NCBI GenBank assembly: GCA_963922205.1
Contig: CAWUHX010000078.1
Span: forward strand, 434,001-498,000
From: Romanomermis culicivorax
Taxonomy: Eukaryota > Nematoda > Enoplea > Mermithida > Mermithidae
Direction: 5' to 3'
DNA length: 64,000 nucleotides
Positions 33,601 to 43,778 of the stretch are shown one piece after another; within the stretch, counting starts at the first letter, position 1, and each line of letters opens with the position of its first letter. The translations under genes were made by a program, and so were the position numbers. The notes under the pieces were generated by a model, which worked only from the letters and a program-made list of their open reading frames with translations, had not been told where the DNA came from and searched no databases.

Positions 33601-36600
33601 AGACTGCGCCATGAAAAACTGACGTTAAATATGATTGGTTGCACATCACGTGCACTGAAATTCGATTGGTCACGGCTGCCGTGACTGTGGCCGTGCCGTA
33701 AAGTATAAATCCGGGTTTATAGTGCATTTGACAGCTCCAAGTGAGCTGAGTAATGTTACATAGATGTTCTTTCTAGTGTGCCTTATTTAAATCAAAATTT
33801 TCATAAAAGCAACATAAATCAAAAATGCGCCTACACCTGACCTAACTGAAATAAACATGTATTTGATACAGCACACCGAGGATTCCAAATCACTTTATGT
33901 GCTCGTAAACGTCTCGTAATCAGTCTGAATCTGTTCGAGCTTAAGGCATGTCAAGACAAACTTTTAATGTCATGTCGAGTCAGTTCTTTTTAGGCTATCA
34001 ATGCACTATAACATGGATGATTTCAGAAATTCTATAGAGAAACATTCCCTCGTGAGATTTTTTCGACTCAGTGCAGATAAATATTTTTATTACTGAATTT
34101 TTTCAATGTTTGGTGGAAATGTAAATCTTTTGTCTACAGTACACAGGGACGTCAAGCCGAGCAATTTCGCCGTCGGTTCATCGTATCGGGACGTCGATAC
34201 GGTGTACATAATCGATTTCGGCCTCTGTCGACGTTATCTAGAATCTAACAGTCAAATCAAGGCGCCAAGGGAGAACGTCGGTTTCCGAGGCACAGTTAGA
34301 TACGCTTCATTGAACGCGCATCAGGGTATGCGTAAGTAACATCTGCGGAATATTACTCATTCATCAGAACAAATTAACGCAAATTGACGTCGAGAAAAAA
34401 TCGTGTAAATTCGGAATTTGGAATGAATATGAAAATTTGTTGTGTTGTACATGAACATAAAAATAATTCAAAATATTTATTTTGACATTAAGGGCCGAAT
34501 CGCTGAAAGTGGAACAAAGAAAGAGAAGAGAAGCTATAAAGTAGGAGCAATCTCTCAGAAAACTAGGAGAAAAGTAGACCAGTTTATTTGAAAATGCCCC
34601 GATGGGGCAGAAAAGAGAAGAATATACTTGCTTGGATAGTTGCCAAGCTAGAAAAAGAGGTGGACTAGATTTTTGAGAACTTGGGTTAAAGTTGGAAAAA
34701 ATTCACCTTCGTTATTATATTGGATTTTCATTCTTTCTAAAAAAACTTTCCATGCCTGTGAAAAGGTATATTCTGCTGCATCGTACATTTTGTCCTTCCC
34801 CTGGCATCAACTACAGAAACATTTTTCTATATGAAAATTATATGCGCATGACTTCAAATTGTGGAGAAATGGTAAACCAATAGCATTCTAACTTCCGGCC
34901 TATTCAAAACTCCTGCCTCTTACTCTAGCTAATAAATAGTGAGGGAGGCATATTATAGTCATTTTCAGAACTATAAAGGAACCTGAGGTTGGTTGCACTA
35001 ATCCAACATGAGAATAATCTCAACATTGGGATTAAATTTCTGATCCTCAGTGTGCGCTAATCGCAATGTCGGGATTATTTTCTTCCAGTGCACAAACAAC
35101 ACTCACTTTCAGGATTAACTAATACTGAAGTTTAAGTTCGAATTTGAGAATTGCAGACATTTTTATATTTATTTGCTTTAGAGATAAAAAATATGCGAAA
35201 ATGTTAGTGCAACCCGACAGCTCGGGCTGGGGATAATTTCTACCTTGAGCTCGTTATAATCCTGATGATATTGAGATTAAATCAAGCTTGAGATCAACCC
35301 GAGTCGTCTTTTTGTTCGAGATTATCTTGAGCTCGAGCTTAGACCCCTTTAGTGCAACTGGACCTTGATTACAGTCATTGGGCACCGATCTGCAAATGGG
35401 AGAACAGGTTAAAGCATACAAAAATGATCCTGGTTCAGCCATGCCTATACTAGGGGTGTGCGCGAAATCCCGTACCCGGTTCTCGCCTCTATACTCGCAT
35501 TCCCATGGCAACAGTACGACTTTTTTGAAAACAGGACAAGAGCGGCAGACGTAGTGAATTCTATACGATATGTTATATAAAATGAGTGAATTAAACATAT
35601 CTTGCACAATCGATTTAGTTCTAAGAAGACTTCGTGCTGTAGCTTTTTTTCTAAAAAAGCTGAGTGGAATTTTATGTGCCACTCTCCCACAATTGATTCC
35701 TGTTTTATTGTTCAACGCAGTTAGAAGCACACACGCGTGAGCGAGGACATGGGGAGTACAAACTACCCCAATGATTTTGAAACTGGAAAATTTGTTATGA
35801 AAAAAAATTTTTTTGGCCAACTTTTTTTGAATTTTTTGTCTCAAGAAACGCCAAAAAATTAAGGTCCACCCCTGTACCCTCCTCAAAATTTCGGAAATGC
35901 ACATATTTGATTGGAAAGTACTTTTTTTAGGAAGATCCAATATAACGAAATTAAATTTTTTCCAACTTTAACCCAAGTTCTCAAAAATCTAGTCCACTTC
36001 TTTTTCCAGCTTAGCAACTATCCAAGCAAGTGTATTCTTCTTTTTTCTGCCCCATCGGGGCATTTTCAAATAAACTAGTCCACCTCTCTTTAGTGGGCCC
36101 CAGCCATGCATGAAAACCTTCGTAGAAACACATTGAAGTTTTAAATTTTAAATCATCAAAAAAAAACACATTTGAAGCATCAAAGAAACAATAAAAAACA
36201 ATCTTAAAGCGACAAATCCTAACTTTGGGTGAAAGTAAAAGATGTGTAAACCGCATAGAAGTTAAAACACGTTGTAAGCAGAGTGTAAAGTGACCATTTC
36301 CATTGAATTCCCCATGATCAAAAACACCTCAACTCAAAAAACCGCAGAAATACCTTTGTTTACACACAGAACAATTTTTTGTGTGAACTGACTGGGTCCA
36401 TAAAATTCCCCATGGTCAGAAAAATCTTCTCCTAAAAATCGCTGGAATACATTTGTTTACACTCAATATTATTTTGTGTGTAAAGTGATCGCATTCATTG
36501 AATTCCCCGTGGTCCAAAACGTCTTGCCCCAAATTAGGGTTTTTTGGTTTTTTTTCAACAGGCCATTTGACTCCTAAGGTCAAAATTTTACAGCCCAATA

Positions 36601-39600
36601 AGAATTTCAACAAGCCAAAAATAAAAAGTTTGTATATAAATGTGGTAGTAAAAAAAAGTTTTTTCATCGAATTTAGCCAAAAACACTCTTCAAAATCACA
36701 GTAGATGCCCACATAACAGATCAATCATTTTGAATACAATCGTAATCACACACAGAATAATAAGAAGACTCACAAATTAGGTCACTCATTATTCAAACCA
36801 ATCAGGGTTTTTTCGCACAAGCCAGGTTGATCTGTAACTTGGGAAAAACTTTGGTTGCACATATAAATTTTCAGTTGCTCAATCTAAAACTGATAAATTT
36901 GCCAAATGATCAGAAAATGATTAAAAGTTATATTTCTTGTATTTCATTCAGTTTGCGTCAGTTTCAGATTTTTAAAACTGAATATTCAGAGTTTTGGAGA
37001 GAAAAAAATCAAAAGGCTGACAAGAGTAACTTGTTCGGAATTTTTGTGATTTCTAGGTTTCTAAAATGTCGGAAAATTCATTTTTAAAGCACTTTCTTCT
37101 GAATTTACCGATGACCGATCATGATATTTTCACCATTGAGTTGGCAAAAGAAGTTAAACATTTTCCTTCATTTTCAATCTGATATATCTGGAGCCAGCAC
37201 GAATCATAATTATTTATCAAAATGTTTTCAAATGATTTGAAGCTTAAAAAAGCGCGATATGTATTTTACTTCGATAATTATTTCCGGCTCTTGGCACCAA
37301 AAGAAAACTTTAGGTTTTGATATTCTATATTGGAAAATGGATATTTTTAATATCTTTTCCCTGCATGAAAGGTGTCCAATTTTTCAGTGAATTCAATGTG
37401 TTTTCAGTCTGGCAAACTAAAATTCAAAAATTGGGCAAGTAACAAAGAATCTGGATGGCTTTTTCAGATAGCAAGAAAATCTGCTATTTTTCCATGCCGA
37501 TGATGTTTCAATAATTTTGCAAATGAAAAAAATTGTGTTCTTGATAACCGAAAATTCTTAGGCACTGCAAAGCGAATTTGTAAAAACAATTTAGAAAAAC
37601 CTTGATTTTTCTCAAATACGCGAAAAAACAATACAATGTCAAACGTTCTCCCATAATATGCTGATTTTTAAAAGCTATAAGCATAAACTAGGCCGACATT
37701 TTCTAACCGCACAACAAAATGATACTACGAATCATAGATGATTTGAAATCCAGCGCGAAGTGTTGTAGTGACATTTCCGGTCTCCCACAATTGTTTTAAT
37801 GTCTCTTTACAACCGCCGAATTATTTTAAATGAGAAATCACCGATTTCTCAATTTAGAATATTTAATTGGTAAAATAATTTTGAGTGTTTGTCGAAAAAG
37901 AAAGGGAGTACGTGCCCCGGCCCAACGCTAGGTAAGTCTTAGTATTAAGGTCTGAACTTCTTGGAACTCCTAGCTAAAACATTTTTGGATTCAAAACCAA
38001 ATCTTAATAATTCTTGGTGGACCACCAGCCAAGTGTCTCAAATAAATAAGAAAAGAAATACATATATGACAGAAGCGCCTGAAAATTTTTGGTATTTTCC
38101 ATTTCAAAATGCATAAAAATGCATCTCCGTACAGGAATCTCTAATCAAAAGGGTCATTAAGGCTATAATTTTTGCAAGCCTATTTGGCTTATGCCGCTAA
38201 ATCTTTAGGAGCTATGGCTCCTAATTGGCCTAAAAATCCCAGCCCTAAATAATCACGAAAATACGCTTGTTTACACCCGAGATAATTTTTCATGCAAAAT
38301 GACCGCGTCCATCGAATTCCCAATGATCGAAAACCCCTTCCTCCAGAAGGTCACGGGAGTACCTTCATTTACATTAATGATGATTTTTTGTGTAAAGTGA
38401 CCGCGTTCATCGAATTCCCCATGATCGAAAACCCGTACACACCCAAAAATTCCAATAAGGCTATCGGTTCAATTGCAACTGAAAAAACTCTGACACCGAT
38501 GTGCATTTTGACGCAAAAAATTTTTTTTTTTTGAAGCCGAAAGTTTATATTAACAAAATTGCCGAATTTCGCGGTTCCCGGGACTTTGGACCACCATATA
38601 ATTGAATCGAAGGCATACTTTAAAAAAATGAAAAATCGCATTTGAGATCAACACCGTCAAGATGCTTAGGCCGAAGTACGGAGCATGGATATGGCACACC
38701 CATTGCGGGGCATTGTGGACCTAGGGGCCCTTAAAAAGTGTGTTTTTGCATGTTTTTGGGGCCCCACCGAGCACCACTTGCAGATAGAGGCGAAATGACA
38801 AAAGGTTTGCCTTACGCCCGAAATTATGAAAAAAACCAAAGGTTCTAGCTCTTACCGTCTTGGCTCTAGGGTTGGGGGGACATGAAATTTGGGGACCAAG
38901 TAAATTATAGGTTGATGTTATCGCGCCACCTATGATTCTTCGCGTAATCACAGAAGCTCAAGTAAAGTAGGACATTATTCTCCAAAAGAAAGTCGGAGAA
39001 AAGTTGGAGCATGCAAAGATATCTGTTTTTGCAATTGCTCACAGTGTGCACTGCATAAATAAACATTTCTCGGCTGGTCATCGATTATCTGGCTTTGATC
39101 ATAGATTTCTTTAGCTTTGACCATCGATTTTCATATATTGGAACTAGGAAATGAAAAAAAATTAATTTCTGGAAAGAAAAAAAGTAAACTATTCAGTTTC
39201 AATTCCCGTGATATTGTGAATATTAATCATCAGGTCAAAATTATGCCTTTCTCGAATTTACCTCTGCAGAAGTGATATCCAGAACAATGTCCTTGTCTTT
39301 ATCTCCTATTTGCTCTACGATTTCTCCGAGTTTGTTTCTACTGTACTTACTCACTTTCTGTGATACGAAAAGGGGTTTTCCCTCTGTATTTACTCCACGA
39401 CTGCTGCCAATTCACTTCTTAGAGGCTCCAAGTCTTCTCTTATTTTACTTTCTCCACCTTCAGCGATTCGGCTTAGAATCGGTCTAGGAAAATTATTGGA
39501 ACATGTTGTAGATATCACGCCTGCGGTGTGAGACTGATTTTTGGACATTTAGGCCGGTATGCCAGAAGGTGGATTAGCCTACTCCATGGTTTAAACGATG

Positions 39601-42600
39601 GATTATTTCCTGCATTATCTCCAGTTGGCATTCCAGAAGGAGGAGTAAAAAAAAGAGTTGAGTAGAATAAATCGGTATGCCAGAAAGCGGAGTAGACTAA
39701 TTGATGGATTAAACGGCGGAGTAATCAGTGGGTTATCTTTTTTCGATATGCCAGAAAGAAGAGTAGAGCAAAGAGTTGACTAATAAAAACGTTTTTCCTC
39801 GTCTTTTACTAAACCTGCATCGGACAGGTGTATTCGGTGGAGTAAGACTGATTTACAGCACTATAACTATGGAAGTTGTTGATTCCATCAATTTTTTGAG
39901 AAATTTGGACGAGGAAAATGAGCGTGCAAACAACATTCCACGAGTTCTTTTTCTAAGATCAGATCCATTCGAAATGTATAGTGATTTGCACTTCCAACTA
40001 TAGTCTGTTTTCCTTGAAATGCTTCTAAATAATGAAAGTAGAAAGCAAGTAGTATTTTAGATTTTCACGATTTCCTGATAAACAATATATCATATAGGAC
40101 TGGAAATTTGTGAGAATACTGACCAAACCTTTTACAATTTTTCGAGTGAAAAATTTTACCATTACAGCCCTATGTAAAAGATTTTGACGACAGTACTGAT
40201 TTGTGTCGCTTTTCTATTTGGAAGCATTTTATAAAAAACAAAATATACAATATCAATTTAATAAATCGAAAGTGTCAATTTTGATAGGAAAAATATCACC
40301 TCTTTTTTTGTTGCTCATCTTACAAGTTTCATGTATGCAGATTAGAAAAAAGCAACCGATAAGTGGTCTTGCAGGGAAAAGTAATAAAATCGATCAACCG
40401 ATGATGAACAGCAGAAATCCATTGTAAAAAGTGTGACGACTTTCTTTCTTGTCTTCTTGCCACTACTCCACAGTTTAATCCACGGATTACGAACTCCGCC
40501 ACTACTCCACTTTCTGGAATGCCGAAAAAGAAAATCCGTGGATTAGCCTAATCCGAGGACTAGCTTCTCGGTGGATTAGCTTACTCCGGGGAGTGGCCAC
40601 CTACTCCACGGAGTACTCTGCTCCACCTTCTGGCATACGGGCCTTAGCGTTTATATTCAAATCTTATTGACAGCTATACGGTAATTAGTGAACTATACAT
40701 TTTTATTACGAACTCTGTTATCTGTAATCTGTAATGAATATTTTTAATTTAGGTTAAAATTAGGTTAAAAAATTTTCAATCAATTAAAATTTAATTATGC
40801 AAAATTTGTAATACTGTTTTCAGTGTTTTGGCTCCCATTGTTCGACTTTTCCGTTTCATCAAAATTTATCAACTCCGTATTCGAGTTTTCTCGGTGAGTC
40901 TATGGAAAAGATCATAATTGAATTATGTTTAACTCAAACTGCAGTGGTTCTGGCATGAGTTTGAAAATGTTACCGTAGTTTCTCGGCTAAAATATAATTC
41001 TCGGCTAAAATATAAAAAACCTAGTTACCGTAGTTTCTCGGCTAAAATATAATTTTTGAAACACGATTCCCACTATGAGTATGGGTACTTGTTCAGTGTA
41101 GTCTCTGCTTTTTGGTATTTTTACTTTATCATCTCTAAATTGAGTATACTGGGCCAGTAACGTTCATCTTACCGTATAAATGGTTCACAGCTTGGAGGAA
41201 GAGTTTGCTGAACCATAGGAACTTTTTTTTGTCTGTCAACAGGCAAGGCAGTCATCAATTTTATGCGGGTAAGATTTTTATTGCACGTAAACTTGACTTT
41301 TTTATAAATCGTCAGATTTTAGACGCTCCGGGTGATCTACATATCGTTTCTTGTTTGAGTTTGCATACAGGCAAGATTCCTTGATCGGAATTATTTTAAA
41401 ATCAAGAATTCCGATCATTTTAAAATCAAACTGTGCTTAGTTTTCTAATGAATCGCCAGAATATAATACCAGAGTGATTTTTGTATTTAATGCAATAATT
41501 TTCGATGTATTTCTCTCTTTAAAAAGCCGGCATTCAGATCCCTCTTTTCATTTTAGGGAACGAACTTTCTCGCGCCGACGATTGTACCTCGTTATTCTAC
41601 GCCGTCATCGAATTACTGTACGGCCGGTTACCTTGGCGTTCGACGAACGACAAACAAGCCGTCGCCGATTTGAAGGTCGAACATTCGCCGGAAAAACTGT
41701 GCCGCGACTTGCCGGTCGAATTTTTGACTTTCGCGACGCATTTGAAAAATTTATCCTACGCCGATAGACCCAACTATCGCCTTTTGAAAGAACTGATGAG
41801 CACGGCGTCCGGGCGTTTCAATAAACCTTGGCCCGTTTCGACCAGGTAAAAATACATTTTCAAGTGTAAACAAAGTATTCAATGATAAATGCTCCAAATA
41901 ATGCCCCACCTAATCAGTTTCGGAGTATATGTCATGCTCCGGTTTTTTGAATCAACTGTAATGAAACAACACTATTGAGAGTGTAATCAATAAATTGTAA
42001 GCATTAGCAGCATTTCGTCGTAAAAGTTTTGAGTTTGAAGAATTTCGAGTGTATCATTTTATTGTTAATTTCCATTTTGTGTAAGATGATCTCAGTTTCC
42101 AAAAAGTTAACCAAAATAAATCAAAAACTATATGAGCGAGACACAATTCTTTTTTTTGCTTTCGAGTCGAGTCAAGCCGGCTTTCCTTTTTCCCACTGAT
42201 GACTCCAATTCCCTCCAATCACTTATCACTGTTTACCGCAGGAAATCTATGTCTTTTCGGGAATGGATTATAAATTAATACATTACAATATTATATCCAA
42301 ATGGCCACCGGGGCACGTACCCTGCCCGAAATAAAATGAAATGTTTTTACAGACTTCAATATTAAAAATATAGCTTTATGCATTATTGTTGAGAGGAGTG
42401 AAATAAGAACTCCCTCGGAAATTGTCGGCCGTATGCTAGTCATATGGTTTATTTCTATAGCCAAATGGTTACCCTGTCAAGATTGCCAATCATATGGTTG
42501 TAACCATCTTTTAGATTAAAAAACTAAAAAAGGTCAATTTTTAGGCAGGAAATGCTTAAAATGCCATTGTTTCGGTGCTTCGCGCCATAAATATATTTCC

Positions 42601-43778
42601 ATCCACAGTTTTTTAGACAAAAAATTCAACTTTCCAAACGTTTTTTGGATCATTTGGATGAGAATCGAGAATTTTTTCCTTCAATGACACCTGTCCTAAA
42701 ATTTTGGGCAATAGATGTTCCCACACACAAAAAGGTCACTTCGCCTCTCAGTCTTTGGAGCACCGTTACATGTATGATTTTAAAAAACCTGTCAAATATA
42801 AAGAAATATGAAAATTTTTCGGCTCTTCGCGCCGGAATAATGTATTATTAATTTAAATTACTTTCTAACAGTTTGCTGATCAGTAACCGGCTGCTTAATT
42901 CTTCTTTGAATGTTAGCGTTGATACGCATTTATTCAGCAAATAAAGTGCAAATTTCAAACTTTCTGTTTGAAAGTTCGGTATTTTCCTCTGAGTGCAAAC
43001 TCTAAAGTCTATTTTTTCTGAAATGCTTTCAAGTAATAAAGTGGAAATATAGAGTTATTCCATAGTTATACTGTCTTCGACTGCACCATATGTCACGTTG
43101 AACTGCAATTTGTTACTATTCTCAACTAACCGTTAGGAATTTTTTTAGCAAAACATCTTACTGTAACAGCATGTAAAAAGATTTTAACGATCTTACTATT
43201 TGTTGTCATTTTTCAATTTGGAATCATTTTACAAAGAACCACATTTGGGAAATAATTTGTCCTATTGGCCGTTGCAGAGAAAATCGTATCAGTTGATTCC
43301 CCAGATAAGAGAACTGTTCTACGGATTTTCCGTACCTAATTTTTTATGTATACCTTTACCGACCTAAAATCCCGTCGACGTTACTGAGGCATTATAATTA
43401 ATAGGGAATGCATGCTCTGTAAAAACACGTTTCGGAGAAAGTTCGTTCCTTACAAATTCATTATTGTGTGAAATTTTTTCGACCGAAATTTTTTGAAAAA
43501 TCTCAAAAATTCCCGTTTTTATTATGAATCATTGGAAAATTCTCCCTGTTGAAAATATTTTGCTGAGAGAGCTTCCGTTTTTTCTAAAGCTTACTACTTG
43601 ATTTAGCCAAGATCAAGCCACGGGCGCAATATCCACCGAACTGGATTTCCAAGAGGCGCCGTCTTTAGGCTCCAGTGTGAGTCACAGTATACAATACAGT
43701 ATGGACGAAGATAGGATAATCTACGATTGGTTGGTCAAAGATTGCAGCCATCTTTGCCACTTATATTGCGAAACTTGA
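27621..43778 (+). CDS. TTBK: Tau-tubulin kinase-like Ser/Thr kinase (CK1 superfamily)
   Basis: Seven exons join in phase to about 504 aa: 27621-27962, 30865-31059, 31492-31594, 32161-32388, 34140-34325, 41557-41845, 43607-43778. An in-frame ATG at 27483 would add 46 residues; I prefer 27621. The N-terminal 170 aa are low complexity with a His run. The kinase domain starts near 170: GGFGQVY loop (180-186), Lys200 in VALKLE, helix-C Glu214, HRDVKPSN (291-298), DFG (315-317) and [10 protein letters not shown]. The C-lobe has [23 protein letters not shown] and [11 protein letters not shown]. These motifs follow TTBK/CK1 kinases, which phosphorylate tau, tubulin and other microtubule or cilium proteins; substrates here are unknown. 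Odd points: the usual Trp after the DD pair (DDLWS) is replaced (DDCTS). The donor after exon 5 could also be 34331 (stronger GTAAGT), adding two residues; 34325 aligns without a gap. Confidence 0.88.
27840..27890 (+). repeat. His-codon microsatellite in the kinase exon 1
   Basis: A (CAT)n tract from 27843 encodes a run of five to six histidines followed by HRRRH. It is coding and likely length-variable between alleles. Confidence 0.7.
28137..28207 (+). repeat. Degenerate TTAGGC/GGCTTA tract
   Basis: Hexamer-phased variants GGCTTA, GGCTTA, AGCTTT, GGCTCA and then GGCTTA again fill about 65 bp. The unit is the nematode telomere repeat, here interstitial, in kinase intron 1. A smaller trace (CCTAAGCCTAGGCCTAAGG) is at 11336-11356. 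Confidence 0.55.
28265..29240. other. GC-richer patch in kinase intron 1
   Basis: Two blocks (28300-28580 and 28780-29230) are much less AT-rich than their surroundings and contain short frames on both strands without any recognised motif. They could be remains of a retroelement or SINE-like insertion. No functional call is supported. Confidence 0.3.
29595..30095 (-). pseudogene. Ser-rich then RGG/Gln-rich coding-like segment
   Basis: One minus-strand frame reads through from about 30095. First a Ser/Thr-rich stretch ([20 protein letters not shown]), then [20 protein letters not shown], an in-frame TGA at about 29860, then a Gly/Arg/Gln-rich tail with [16 protein letters not shown] and [19 protein letters not shown], ending in TAA near 29598. 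RGG boxes bind RNA; the composition also resembles the C-terminus of some retroelement Gag proteins. The internal stop and intronic position suggest a relic. A different, Ala/Glu-rich 126-codon frame overlaps it and is probably its shadow. Confidence 0.4.
30110..30864. other. Rest of kinase intron 1
   Basis: T-rich tract (30170-30320), then a block at about 30395-30560 resembling one arm of the foldback family seen at 40004-40250 (AAACGCTTCTAAATAATGAG). No exon is supported before the acceptor at 30864. Confidence 0.4.
31595..32160. other. Kinase intron 3, nothing recognised
   Basis: AT-rich intron with no repeat end or frame that could be supported; ends in the acceptor GGTCTTTCAG. Confidence 0.35.
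32389..34139. other. Kinase intron 4 with a small inverted-repeat element
   Basis: Most of this 1.75-kb intron is featureless. A MITE-like element lies at 33556-33712 (listed separately). T-rich stretches occupy 33000-33170. The 122-codon frame at 33069-33437 is low complexity and is not considered real. Confidence 0.4.
33556..33712. mobile_element. About 155-bp MITE with 45-bp inverted ends
   Basis: Left end GCATTTATACTTCACGGTAC plus GGCCACGACGGCCGTGACCAATC; the right end is its near reverse complement, ending GTGCCGTAAAGTATAAATCC. GC-rich arms also contain the GGCCGTG palindromic motif. The centre has no coding capacity. Confidence 0.75.
34569..36088. mobile_element. 1.5-kb element with about 165-bp inverted repeats
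   Basis: The left arm (34569-34735) and right arm (35936-36088) are near-exact reverse complements. Both contain TTTGAAAATGCCCCGATGGG, CTTGCTTGGATAGTTGCC, AGTGGACTAGATTTTTGAGA and a CCAACTTTAACCC block. The interior has a 228-codon minus-strand frame (35940-35254) without recognised domains, which I do not trust as a gene. Superfamily unknown. Confidence 0.8.
36282..36530 (+). repeat. About 97-bp minisatellite, three units
   Basis: Units start near 36282, 36381 and 36476. Each has GTGTAAAGTGACC-like sequence, then CATTGAATTCCCCATGATC, AAAA-rich spacer and TTTGTTTACAC. Two further units are at 38290-38440. Confidence 0.7.
38270..38440 (+). repeat. About 98-bp minisatellite, two units
   Basis: Units near 38291 and 38390 carry AAAGTGACCGCGTTCATCGA and ATTCCCCATGATCGAAAACC, matching the three units at 36282-36530. 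The two blocks are 1.8 kb apart in the same orientation, so they may be subterminal parts of one larger element. Confidence 0.7.
39869..40003 (+). pseudogene. Harbinger transposase N-terminal fragment
   Basis: 44 codons starting [20 protein letters not shown] and including [13 protein letters not shown]. The Arg-x-DPFE-x-Y-D-x-x-F pattern near the N-terminus is typical of Harbinger transposases, preceding the DDE domain. The frame stops at TAG (40001-40003), exactly where the nested foldback sequence (ACTATAGTCTG) begins, so the insertion truncated it. The DDE catalytic domain is absent. Confidence 0.7.
40004..40255 (+). mobile_element. Foldback element nested in Harbinger, family copy
   Basis: The left end TATAGTCTGTTTTCCTTGAA plus ATGCTTCTAAAT pairs with the right end ATTTGGAAGCATTTTATAAAAAACA. 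Related copies: 43005-43250, 45930-46180, 49205-49450 (opposite orientation) and one arm at about 30395. The middle contains a CAGTACTGTCGTC-like block in most copies. About 250 bp, no coding capacity. Confidence 0.7.
42395..42775 (+). repeat. Dispersed element family of 905-1795, copy 2
   Basis: Starts near GAGTGAAATAAGAACTCCC and ends near GGAGCACCGTTACATGTATG. Includes the CATATGG blocks and a GGTGCTTCGCGCC hairpin-like module (42569). It represents the uninterrupted size of the family (about 380 bp). Confidence 0.6.
43005..43250 (+). repeat. Foldback family copy in kinase intron 6
   Basis: Shares the TTCTGAAATGCTTTCAAGTAAT left end and the ATTTGGAATCATTTTACAAAG right end with the copy at 40004-40255. 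Confidence 0.6.

Larger units (their letters stand above)
39552..40643 (+). mobile_element. PIF/Harbinger non-autonomous transposon
   Basis: The inverted ends begin GGCCGGTATGCCAGAAGGTG (39552) and end ..CACCTTCTGGCATACGGGCC (40643). The flanking TTA target duplications (39549-39551 and 40644-40646) fit the TWA preference of PIF/Harbinger. Subterminal repeats of GGTATGCCAGAA and GGAGTAG units occur on both sides. It holds only the N-terminal piece of a Harbinger-type transposase (39869-40003), cut off by a nested foldback element. Confidence 0.85.
34326..41556. other. 7.2-kb kinase intron 5 full of mobile elements
   Basis: The intron separates the GTVRYAS exon from the C-lobe exon. It holds the inverted-repeat element 34569-36088, a 97-bp minisatellite (36282-36530 and 38290-38440) and a Harbinger derivative (39552-40643). 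The stretches 36540-38260 and 38640-39230 show nothing recognisable. An AAAATATAATTCTCGGCT-type short tandem occurs at 40971-41060. Confidence 0.7.
41846..43606. other. Kinase intron 6
   Basis: Contains a dispersed element (42395-42775) and a foldback family copy (43005-43250). The remainder is unremarkable. Confidence 0.5.

Noticed and set aside
35254..35940. 228-codon minus-strand frame as a host gene
   Set aside because: Lies inside an inverted-repeat element, has no recognised domain and partly covers one arm. Kept only as a finding.
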